Of a stretch of DNA of 64,000 bases, positions 34,931 to 46,300 are shown in pieces. A program made the translations under genes and the position numbers. Every line of letters starts with the position of its first letter. The stretch's first letter is position 1. The DNA is from Eucalyptus grandis (lineage: Eukaryota; Streptophyta; Magnoliopsida; Myrtales; Myrtaceae), in assembly GCF_016545825.1 (NCBI RefSeq), contig NC_052617.1, positions 53,325,382 to 53,389,381 of the forward strand, in the 5' to 3' direction. Under the pieces are notes generated by a model. The model saw only the letters and a program-made list of their open reading frames with translations, was not told where the DNA came from and ran no database searches.

Positions 34931-36381
34931 TTCGCAGATATTAGGAATTTTATCAAGTTCTCCATCAGAAAATATAATTTACACCTTCTCCGCTCGACTA
35001 CTAACATATAGAAAGTTCAATTGATAACTTTTGTTTGAGTACACTCGACATCCATCTAATAATTAATATGTATGATGTGTTTTACACTAATATAGAACCT
35101 AATAATCCTAAACATTGGTAATGTCAAGAGATGGATAAATTATCATAACATGAGATATTCACTTGAATTTAAGGTAAATATCGGTCCCATTTTAGTGTTA
35201 AAATCGGTTTGACCAATTCTCAGGCTAACCAAGTAGGTTCTTGGGTGTAGAATCTTGGAATTATTAATGGGTGATTTGATTCTCAAGTTAATATTTTGAA
35301 TTGCTAGTTTTTCCCCGTTGGTTTTATTTAAATTGGTTTAACACCATATATTGAAAAAAAATTAAGAAGTTATAAAGTTGAGGAGTAGATCCCATGAAGG
35401 TATGAAATTGGAGTGCATATCCACTCGACCATTGAAAGACTACTGGACATTATCTTAGAAAGCATACACAATATATATAATTTGATTTTGCTAAATAGGT
35501 TGATTCTAGGTTTAGTTAGTTTGATTCATCGTTTTAAAAAAAAATTGGAACCGAGACCTACAGAGTAAGTTTCAGCATCAAGTCTTAGAATTGATCCATC
35601 TTGAAAGTAATTATCCTTAATTAGAGCATTTTTCCATTTAAAAGGGGAAAAAAAGACAGATTTAGGAATCATTGGTTTTGAGACTAGCCTTGAAACCAGA
35701 CCCAATGAACTAGTTCCACAAACTTAGAACCGACCTTGCTCGATTTGGTTCTACGTTCTAGGGTAGGGAACCAACCCAATGAGGAATCAGTCGCCCTTAG
35801 GATGGCCTACTTTTGATGAGATATTGAAAGATTAATTTGACATGTTAGACAAATAGGGTAATATTCACAATGCCAAGAGAGCGACATCCTAGGAAGAGTA
35901 ATATATTGGCCAGTGGTGTTCTACTCGTCGACAATCATCATGGACTAATCAGCAATGAAAGCTTAAGACAAGTGTATATCAGAAGAGGAACATGAAATTC
36001 CTGGTCAATATTATCCCGCTGAATTGAGCAGAAAATAAAAGCTCCTGTCATGGGAAAAAGAGAGCCTCCGAACGCGTCGAAAAACATTATAAAAGCAGCC
36101 TTAATAAAAAAAGCGGTGAATCCAAGAAAGGGTTTGAATGTGAAGCAAAAGCATCGTTAGTTCTGCTTTTGGCCCCATTTCGGTTGACCCAAAAAGCAGC
36201 ACCCAGTCTATTGTTCAGCCAGCAAGATTCTCTGACAAGTGAAAAAAATCGCGACATTTTTTTCCATGCGCTACTATCACAATGGGACTTATGGAGCCGC
36301 CAGTAACTGTATAACAGGTAGCCCTTGGTCGGAGTTTCTTGAAAGCTAGTCAGTCTTTCCTCTTTAAGTAATAAAAAAAAG
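34931..36381. other. Intergenic, repeat-like, no gene
   Basis: Phrases such as GGAACCGAGACC, GGTTCTACGTTC and ACCGACCTTG recur in both orientations at 35160-35800. This suggests an old, degenerate repeat. No ends or target duplications could be fixed. Confidence 0.4.
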
Positions 36382-38808
36382 ATGAACGAAGCTGAAGAAG
36401 GACATTGTGATTGTTGGTGGGGGTATCTGTGGCCTTGCCACTGCTCTTGCTCTACACGAGTCAACTTTTTCCCTTCTTTTCTATGGTTTTATGTCCATGC
36501 GAAAAGTTTTGAGATCATTTGGAGCAGTGAAACCAGCGAAGTTTATGATGTGTTATGCTTGTGAGGATGGGTTTACGGGAAGGGCATTAGGAGTTTGGTC
36601 TCAGAGAGATCGGAGTGTCTGCATGCAACGGGAGCAGCCACGACCATTCGAGCCAATGGATGGCGTGCCTTGGATCATCTTGGACTAGGATTGTTGGCTC
36701 CGAAAAGACTCGGTTCGTATTGATGGGTTCTCTCTCTCTCTCTCTCAAATGGCATTATTCTGTTTATGAGTGATATTAGTCTAGGAAGTGGGATTCTACG
36801 GGAATTTGGCATGTTTCACTTCCTTGAACATGCCTTTCCTTTGGATGAACGGGTGTTTATGCTTGATCAATATGCATAGACTACTCTGAACTTGTTATGT
36901 TATGCTTCATCAAATGAGCAGAAACTGAAATGGAGAGATTGCTCTCTGGGTCGTCACAAATCATTTTCTCCACATGAGATCTTGTACTACTCGTCTTTGG
37001 CTTGATCGTGATGGCCAGAACTATCGAAATGAAGTTATTTTTTAATTTTCAGCAGTTGATGTTCCCTTTTGCCAAAACTTCCGTTGACTGATCGTTCTTC
37101 TTTTCGAACAATTTCACTTCCCCCATAGAAAAATCATGATCCAGCTCATTTAAAGGAAAGCAGTAACATGGCAACGGGTGTAGTCATTTTCCTTGCGGCC
37201 GTCTTTTACAATTTTTTTTTCCAATGACTGGTTCAGAAACATGAAGCTTGATCACGGAACAAAACTGGTAAAATCGCCACTAAGGTACAGACTAAGCCCT
37301 TCGCAAATATTCGGGGAAACAGGAAGCAATCAATAGTGTTGATATTTCAGAGGCATTTCGCAGGAAAGGGGAAGCGCAGTGCATAAGACGGAGAGATCTT
37401 GTCGAAGCTTTGGCCGAGGATCTGTCTCACAGCACCATTCGCTTCACATGCCACGTGATCTCCGTGAAATTGGGCTCCCAGACTTCTTACACAGTTCTAG
37501 AACTTCACTACGGCACTGTCATAAAGGCCAAGTTACCATATTTATCTCAACTTCATTCCATGCTGTAAAATTGGCAACAGCAATGCTGCGAATGGAGTGC
37601 ATCATCTCCCTAAACTAAAATACCGATGTGAACTGAACGTACATATACTCGATCTCCATTTGGTAATTTCTAAGATAATAGGTACGTGAATCTAACATAA
37701 TTTATGCTATGTCGCTATTTTGTACATGAGTAAACTATGGTAACTTGGCCTTTGTACTTTGTCTTAGAGATTTGGTTCTGCTGTTAATTTAAGAAAACCA
37801 AGAGTTCCATTCTTTTTTCCCAGTCTTGAAGAGTTTCTCTTTTTCTTCCCTTATTTGACAGGTTCTGATGGGGATGTGATGGGGTAAATTCCATCGTTTT
37901 GAGATATCTTTGCGTGAACCCTACAAAGTTTTCCGCTACAAATGCTATTCGAGGTTTCAAGAGCTATCCAGAAGGTCACGGAATCGACAACCTCTTTGTA
38001 GTTGCGATAAAAGAGCAAGTTGTAGTTGGAAGTACCCGTCAACGGCACATTGGTCTTTTGGTTCACAACTCACCTTTGGACACCTACAGGTATGATCTTC
38101 CTGTGTCAGCAGTCTTGCTTATTTTCGCGAGCAAAATCTGATCTCAACAGACGAGGAAAGAAAAGGAAATTAACTGAGGAAAATAAGCAGACTAAACAGA
38201 GCTAGAAACTCATAGAAAATGCTGAAAAGAATACGTCCATCTAATTAGGACTATATGGTTACCTGCACTACCGTCATCTACGTTTTGCAGATTCAGAGAT
38301 ATCAAAGAACCAAGAGTTGATTAAGATGTCGAGCCTCCAAACCATCAATGATTTCCAGGAAGAGATGAAGGAGATGATAAAGAACAGTGACCAGAGTTTG
38401 TCATCTTGCTTGAGATTAAGATACCGCGCCCTGTGGGATTTAATGCTAGAAAGCTTCAGAAAAGGAACCATAACGGTAGCAGGTGATGCATTAGACGCTA
38501 TGAGTCCATTCATAGGCCAAGGTGACTCGACAAGTCAAGAAGATGCAATAATCATTGCAAGATGTTTGGCACAGAAAATTTTGGAATTCGACAGAAAGAC
38601 ATTATTTGAAAAGTGTACTATGGACAAATGCGAGGACGTGCACAATCAGTACGCAAAGGAAAGGAGAATGAGGCTAATCAAACTGTCCACGCAATCTTTT
38701 CTTATGAACAAGATGTTTGAAACTTTGTCCATGGTTGTCAAGCTCTTTTGTATTGTTTTTATGGCCAGCTTCTTCAGGGATTCGGCAGGTCACAGTCAGT
38801 TTGACTGA
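36382..38808 (+). pseudogene. FAD-dependent monooxygenase (MO1/zeaxanthin-epoxidase-like), multiply frameshifted
   Basis: Pieces in order: ATG at 36382 with the Rossmann motif IVIVGGGICGLATALALH; ATGAATTIRANGWRALDHLG (~36625-36690); GEAQCIRRRDLVEALAEDL (exon 37351-37531); the DG motif CDGVNSIV...RYL (exon 37862-38089); and exon 38291-38808 with LRYRALWDL and the FAD-ribose motif GDALDAMSPFIGQG. These are the three FAD signatures of group A flavin monooxygenases in the right order. One-base breaks occur between start and Rossmann motif (~36400), at the 37531 donor and at ~37873. The first intron's acceptor also looks lost. The GD motif lacks the usual His-Pro. Either a pseudogene or a gene with consensus errors; substrate unknown. 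Confidence 0.75.
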
Positions 38809-40964
38809 GGCCACCTTGAAGATGTCTTAGGCCAGTCACAGCTCGTGCCTTCATTCTGAGTTACAAGAGGGACCTGGATTAATATCTGAAAGACGAATGA
38901 ACCACAGTGCAATAACAGCAATGCCTTCATGATTCACTCTGTCTTTAGCAATTTGAGTGAAGCAAAATGAAAGGAGCGAAGGAGAAAAGACGATGACATT
39001 GGCTGCACATTTCTTTTGTGAAGTAGTGTTTGCCGCAAATTGCTATCCCGAGGCTCTGCACTGTACAGATTCTTTATAAGTTCGTCTTTTATGATCTGGG
39101 ATGCGGGTTAGAGTTTTAATTATACAGTGACAATTGTAATAAGTACAGACAATTAAACAAGTGGTTGCTCGTCATTCACACAAAAGCATTGGCAAGTCTG
39201 GGGTGCTCTCTAGTTCTAGCAAAAATAAGCAAGTCGGGGGCATTGTGTAGGATCAATTTATAATGAAAGAAGAGACCAGATAATCGATTTCCCTCTTTCC
39301 CATTGAATCTTGGATCAAAATAAATTCAATACAGAAGCCCCAGGGAGATAAAATCGCTGTAATTGTCGAAGAATAGATGAGAAGGCATAGGTATATTTTT
39401 CCAAGGATCTCTCAAAGTTAGAAAACCCTCAAAGCACATCATATATTCTCATTCCACCCTAAAAGAGCCAAAAACGAGTATTTCCATAGGAAACCATGTC
39501 GAAATCTTGTGCAAATTTGGAAGTCCGAATCAATCCGGTCAAAACGGGCACCTAGCCAAGTAATACCCGATGCTCATCCTTCACTGCTCCTAACTCGGAC
39601 GTCCGATCCAATGGAGCTAGGTGCATAGGGCGTAACCAAGTTACTTCTTTTTGGATGTCGTGTGCTTACGGCCAAGCCCAGTCTTACATCTTCATCTTGT
39701 GCAAACTAGATTATCTGCATGATATATATGATCACTCCAGTTGCGTAGGTTGACTCATTACACTGGTTAGTTCGTTATGCTAAGAATTAGTGACTTGAAG
39801 TGATTATTTCCTTTTTATAAATTTGATTCAGTTGATAACTAGATCTCTGAAAGGAAATGGCAAAAAGGGCAAGTGGGTTTCACACCAAGGGAACTCGGAA
39901 AGGAGGACAATGCGCATAATTCCTGAGATAACCGGTCCGGTGAGTGGAGGGTTTTCTTGTCGACCATACAACCGTACTTTTGCTCATAGATCTCCTCTGA
40001 TCACTGTGCTTAGCAAGTGTTCTTAAAGCTAACATAACTTTGAACGCAATTAGAGAAAGGTAACGCGGATTGAAGTAATGAACGTGGGAAAACTCCAAAA
40101 GGGAGGCACTTTTTTTTATGTTGGTCAGAAAAGGGAAGGCACTTTAGACATTGCCAAAGGGAACTAGAAGCCTTTCTCCGGTATCACACCACTTAATTCG
40201 CTGATCCCCAGTAAACGATGTTTCTTTTGACTCTGTTTTTCCTGCAGAATATATGTTTAAGTACTCTCCACTGAAAGAAGTATTAATCTAGGGGGTCACG
40301 ACGTCACCTTATGGATAGAGTCCTATCTTGTGCACGTGAATAGGGGGTGATTTGCCTATCTGAATAGAAATTAATCAAGAGAGAAGGTCCCTTTTTGCCT
40401 TCCAAATTTAACAAATTCACTTGTTGTCTATTGCTGCTCCAAAGCCAGCATATAGGACAGGATGATGCTGATTCTTCTCTCTGATCTGTTGAAGATTGTC
40501 CATTAGCTTAGCTTAGGGTTATATATTGCCTGGAGTTCAGACAGTGAACAATTTATGCGCAAAAGAAACTTCAGAAGTCTCCAAAAAGGAAATTCCAAGA
40601 ACACCTACTATTCTGCGGAAAAAAGTTATAACCCAAGATTAGGTAATGAAACACTAATAAAAAATTCTGGGATTGATCTTATGAATAATGTAAAATGGGG
40701 AGTAAATGCTCTCAGTTGATAACTTAATCAACAATGCTCTGGACAATAAAGATTCCCTGTTTCTCTTGTCAAGGAGTAGAAAAGATGCCAAACCTAAACT
40801 CTGTCAACAGTAGACAGATCTAAAGAATTTACATCGTTGTTTGCTTTGTCCGGTGCTTCTCCAAGAGCAGCAAAGAGACAAGAAAACAAGGCAAAAGAAG
40901 AGCGAAAATTGAGTTTTTCCAATCCAGGATGATCTTCATCGGGATCACCATGGGGATGGCTTCT
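38809..40964. other. Intergenic, no supported gene
   Basis: Contains only short frames without domain signatures. I see no repeats with defined ends. Confidence 0.5.
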
Positions 40965-41444
40965 TCATGGAACCATGGGCATGGCTTTGTGACCGTGATG
41001 AAGCAAGAAGAGCTTCTTCAGCACCTTGATCAGCACCACCACACCCGGCTGTGGCGCCCTCTTGGCAGAAACCAATGCGCCTTTAGTCCTCGACACCGTC
41101 CGTGCCTCCACGGCCCCGACTCCTGCCGCCTCCCGTGACGACGTCGACGTCGACGTCGACGACCACGACGACGACACGTCGGGATGCCCGTGGCTCCTCG
41201 GTAACTCCTCGTTGAAGTCCTCCCACAACATGTCCATCTTCTCCTCCTCCTCCTCCTCTTCACGAAGACCGCCACCTTCTCCATCCGCCATCTCGCCGAG
41301 GTCTCCCTCGTCCGAGCCCCGCGAGGACGATCTGTCTCGGAGGGGAGGCGCCGGGGGAGGCGACACGGGCCAAAGTGGGGGCGAGCAGATTGAGCAGGCC
41401 GACGGGTCTGGGATCCCGGGGAAGCTGAATCCTTCCTCTGCCAT
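40965..41444 (-). CDS. Plant protein of unknown function, acidic middle, basic hydrophobic tail
   Basis: A single-exon frame of 159 aa from the ATG at 41444; a more upstream ATG (41552) would add 36 residues, but MAEEGFSFPGIPDPSACSIC looks like the natural start. The middle has seven Glu in a row followed by KMDMLWEDFNEEL, a block I recall from small plant-specific proteins loosely labelled gar2-related. Next come a Ser/Thr-rich stretch and a basic, hydrophobic tail (VVVLIKVLKKLFLLHH) that could form an amphipathic helix. There is no signal peptide. The codon bias is GC-rich, unlike the surrounding DNA, which supports real coding. The opposite strand is also open but gives an unlikely Ser/Asp-rich product. 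Confidence 0.65.
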   Translation of the reverse strand: MAEEGFSFPGIPDPSACSICSPPLWPVSPPPAPPLRDRSSSRGSDEGDLGEMADGEGGGLREEEEEEEKMDMLWEDFNEELPRSHGHPDVSSSWSSTSTSTSSREAAGVGAVEARTVSRTKGALVSAKRAPQPGVVVLIKVLKKLFLLHHGHKAMPMVP

Positions 41445-41644
41445 GAGTTTGGGTGGTTCTTGGTATGGGATGTGGAAAAGGAGGGGAGGACTTAGGAAGG
41501 AGAATGATGAGAAGGTATTTGGGTTTGGTGGGCTAATTGGCCATGAGATCATGAAAAATTGTAGACGTAGCTCAACTGCTACGAAGTTTTACCTTCTTTG
41601 TTTAGTCAGTAGGGAGGAATCTTCTAGGCTATTTAATTGAGCAA

Positions 41645-43359
41645 TTACAAGCGAGGCTATTGGTTTTGGAGGTGGGTGTTCTTTATTTTCTTGGTTTCTG
41701 GTCTCATCAAATTCTGAGGATGATTTAAACAATTCTGGAATGCTAATAGGAAGACAAATGGATGGCTACCTTCTAACTAACGACAAGCATTGACGGATGA
41801 AAGCACCAATATTCATGTAAATGGCGAAACCAGGAAGGAAAAGGAGATGGTGAAATGTATGACATCTTATCCACCGCCGGATTGGTAGGGGATGATTATA
41901 CACTGAAATTGATTTTTCATTTGATTTTTTTTTTTAACCTTGGGCCTTCTCAAGAACTCTGGGGATGATTTTCTAACTATTAATGCACGCTTTCATTTCG
42001 TGAATGTTAAAAAGACATTTGTGCGCGTCCTGGGGTCGACAACGTCCCCGCCAGAAAGCGACAGCCTCAAATGACTACTACTTACTCGCGTGACTTGCAA
42101 AGTGGACTGTTGGATCGTTACTAAGGGTCGTGTCGTCATATGAGGTCATGCGGAGGCATGTTTTACGTCATGGATCCTTGTCGGATGATCCGATCGGAAG
42201 GTCAGGAGATTTCTCGACTCGGGGTGAAACGCCCGCCTAAAACTGATCCATCTGGACACCTTCGATCATAGTTCTGTGTCTGCAAACGTGACAAGTCCTA
42301 ACCGATATACAGTCAAGCTTTTGACCCGATCCAATCCATTCGAGGCAGTTTCACCAATTTGAAGCGCCACCCGTGTAATGTACGACAAAGGACGTGTACA
42401 GGAGGGAAGAAAACCAAACGCTGACAACGAATTGACATCCAGCTGGTAGGTGCGCCTTTTGAATTTCTCTCCATTCCTACAACTAGGTAGAAGAAGAAAG
42501 GAGCGGCCGTCTTTACCAATCCTTGAGCTTAGAATGGCAAGGGAAGAGGCTTGTATCGAAAACATCGCATTAGGGAGCAAAATCAATACAACCAATACAA
42601 AGGGTACTCACTTGGACTAGCGACACAACACTCGTATTGCTCTTAAATTAACCGTGTACTCGGCGTTTAGGCTACGATCAGGAGCTCTTCCCTACATGCA
42701 GCAGAGGAAGCTTAAAGGACAGCAGTTCAGATCACAGGATGGGGTTATTTCTTTGAGACATAAAAACTGGAATTGAAAAACATAAGTCGAAATCCAGCTC
42801 TCTTTGATAAAATTAAACTTTAAATGAGCTAAGAAACTAAAGAAAGAACAAATATATGCTTAAGGCCTGACTTCAGAAGTTCAGAACAGGAACTAAAACG
42901 CAACGTAGCATCTGCAGCATTGCAAGCACTATGGACTTCCTCAGTTGAATGCTACCCCACTAGCACCAGCAGTGGCTGTTTGACATCAATTTCCTCAAAA
43001 AGGCTCATCAATATAGACAATACTCTTGCCATCTGATAGTCGACCCAAAAAGAATTCTAGTTAATAAATTTCAATCAAGACGATTCCATTTGCTCTGCAA
43101 ATTTGAGCGGAAATACAAGTACACAAGAACTCTGCGCTCTCTATTACAATGCGAAAGATGTTCCTCCAGGAACAGCATCATGTGGAAGCTTTATGAGTAT
43201 CGCGTCCACTGCCACGTGAAACTTCATCGTATTGACTGGACCCTTGACAAAGAATTTCTTCGATCTTGGCCATCATTGGAATCAAATGGAGGGTCATCCA
43301 AAAGTGGGACGAAACACAGGATGGCCTTATGGTTCAACTTCAGGGGAAGCAAATAGCAT
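41645..43359. other. Intergenic between the acidic protein gene and NIPA
   Basis: Includes the probable promoter of the minus-strand acidic protein gene (41645-42000) and the 3' UTR of NIPA (~43000-43359). A 109-codon minus frame at 42266-42595 has no recognisable domain and is not called. Confidence 0.45.
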
Positions 43360-46300
43360 CTATGAGGATCTCAAGGACTCAGCTGAGCGTAGTGGAATAC
43401 CTTCTAGGTCAAAATTATCATCTTCCGTGAGCTTAGAATGCCGTGAGGATAAAGATGGTGAGCCTGCAAAATAAGCAGAACAAGATTAGTTTCTGTTACT
43501 TTCTGTTTTGAGAAACAATCCAAAGCTTCTTAAAATCGATGAGGGCGCACCATCCACCATGTCCTTCGTTCTGTGGAGAAGGAAAGTACCACCAAGGATT
43601 GTCACAAAACCACACATCTCCGTCACTATCTGAGTTGGATTTTGCCGGTCCCAGTCCTGTCGTAGATATTTTTAATAGAATTAATTAGTACAGTGACTGA
43701 CATTTAAGTAAAGCAAAAGTCTGATATCAAGGTAATTCACCCTATGATGAACTACCTGGGAATCAAGCAAACCGTCCAAAGTCTAGCAAGTAATAATCAA
43801 TGCTTCAGATGACATTCAACTAGCAAGGAGATTCTTTTCTCAGTCAAAGTCGTCTCTTCATAGCATGACAACAGAATTTGAGAAACTTCTTATTACTTCC
43901 AAGATTAGTATCTACTGTCTGATGATCTTACAAGAATCTATATCCACCACGAAAACATCTTCTGTGATGCATAGATAATTATATGGGTCATACAGACCAT
44001 TTAATACTAGACTCTGTCCAACATGATTCCAAAGATATCTCACTCGATCCTTTTCATATATAGCCAGCAGTGAAGCCAAGTTGATGACTAAAAGGATACA
44101 TCAACACAGTTACACAAGCATCAAATGCCGTGATGCAAAAAACCCATAAGCAGAGAAGATAGCCCAAACGTTTTACCTTAAACATAATTACGCTAGCCAA
44201 AATAGTTAGTGATGTAAACATCACATAGTATATTGGTGATACAACAGCAGTATTGAATGTATCGAGAGCCTGCAATGATAAAGGAACTTGGTTAGTCTTT
44301 CACAATAAACAAGTCAAACCAAGCTTGAACAATTGCATGAGCTCTAAATCTGCATTACCTTGTTCAGATAGTTCATTTGAGTGATCACACAGGTACCCAC
44401 AACCATGATAAAGACCCATGTTTGAGGAAATATTAGCTGATTCATCCCTGAGAAAGTTAACTTCAAAGCTATTCCAAGTGCTTTAACGCTCATGACCTAC
44501 AATAGCAAAATACTATTGAATAAATAATAGCAAAGTAAATAAAACAAGCAATTTGAACTTGGAACATTGAAGGAAAATGGCTGGCTACATACTGATAGCG
44601 ACCCCACAAGTGAACACACACCAATATAGACCATCACATGCGTTTGTCCATACTGTGGCACAAAATGGACAACGAGGGTGAAGACTGCTGCTATTACTGA
44701 AGCCGCATACAGTAGAAAGGCTGCAATAGATCAATTTTCAAGCACAAAAGCAATTCATTGATAGGCAAATAAATTTATAATTAGATAGTTGTACAAACTG
44801 ACAAAGTAAAAGTGAAAACACAATCTGTTTGCATACCTGGCTCTGTAGCAAGATCCCACACTTCCTTGACAGACTCAATTTCCCGCTCTGGAGGAGCATG
44901 AAGTACAATCGTTGTTGATCCAACAACACATAGTATACAACCAAGAACCCCAAAGATATGTAGCTTTTCTCTTAATATAATATGTGCAAGTGCAGCACTG
45001 CAAAAGATACCTGAATTAGCATTCAAGAGAGTTTCAAAAGTTTGACTCTCGATAAAATCTACTTGCCTAATTATAATACTCAGTGCACCAAGAGGAGTAA
45101 CCAGGATTGCCGGCGCAAACGCATAAGCTGCAAAATTCGCAATTTCTCCCACGACCACTGCATTGAAATCATCAGCAGTTTAAACTGGCTGCACCTATCA
45201 ACTGAATAGAGTAATATAGGGCCCCGATAGATAACATAACAAGTTCAAAGAAGTTTCCAACGCAAGAAAATCAACGAAGAAAATTCCAAATAGCATGAAG
45301 ACATGGAAATGTTTAGAATTTACTCCAATAATCAAGAGATTCAAGAGAAAAAAATTAGATAAGTAGACCATAACAAATGTTATAACAATTTTTAGCAATA
45401 TATTAACAGATAGACTAGGAGATCTAAACAATGAATGAACACCCCAAATTCTTCTGTGCCAAATAATTTCGATCTACTAGGAAACTACTGTTCCAACTAG
45501 GGCAACTAGCCATCAGTTTAACCAGGACATGGGTACTTATGCTTAGAAACTATTGTCCCTCTACTGTCCCCATCCTGAAGTTACACTACCTGATAGTTGG
45601 ATAATAACAACTAACAAGCACTTGATTATTGGAGAGGGTCATCTACATTCATCTCCAATGAAATGAAAATTGGGTTGATCCATAGCAATTCAGAGTGTTC
45701 CTAAAGAAGTAGAAAGTAGAAATAAATTAAACAAAGCTAAATACATTTCATGGGCAATTGCATATGGGAGCCCGCAAAACTATGCGGACGGACAGCATTT
45801 TTAATAAGCTGAACCCAGTGAGGTTTATTCTTAGATTCTCCACTTACAATGGGTACCTCTGATTGCTATGGATATAAAAGCCGACTAGGCTTTTTTAGGG
45901 GCCTAGACATCTCAGTCACATCTTCTTCATTACAATAAGACCTTAGCAAAGCATATTTTTCATCCTGATAAACTAGAAATCCTACTTATTTTTTTCCCTA
46001 GAACTCAACTCCATTTTACTGGGACCCATGGCTTCAAACTGCTACGCTGGAAAGTTACCTAAAAAAGCCCAACCAAATTAATTAAGCGAAGTTCTATGCA
46101 AGCCATACCACAAGAAAGCAGCAAAATTGGTTCAACTTATGAGAAATGGCACAGATTACTGCACTTCAATAGAGATTAAGGGGAAGTTTCGATTTCTTTG
46201 GCTCCAAGATACATTTTCAGTGTGGTTACCAGTAGAAGTTTTCAAAATACTATTTTTTCCTTGAACATCAACTTCTTTAAAAAGTATTTGCTTCAATGTT

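Noticed and set aside
41026..41640. 204-codon plus-strand frame
   Set aside because: It is the mirror of the minus-strand gene and gives an implausible Ser/Asp repeat product.
42266..42595. 109-codon minus frame
   Set aside because: No recognisable motif or promoter; length is possible by chance.
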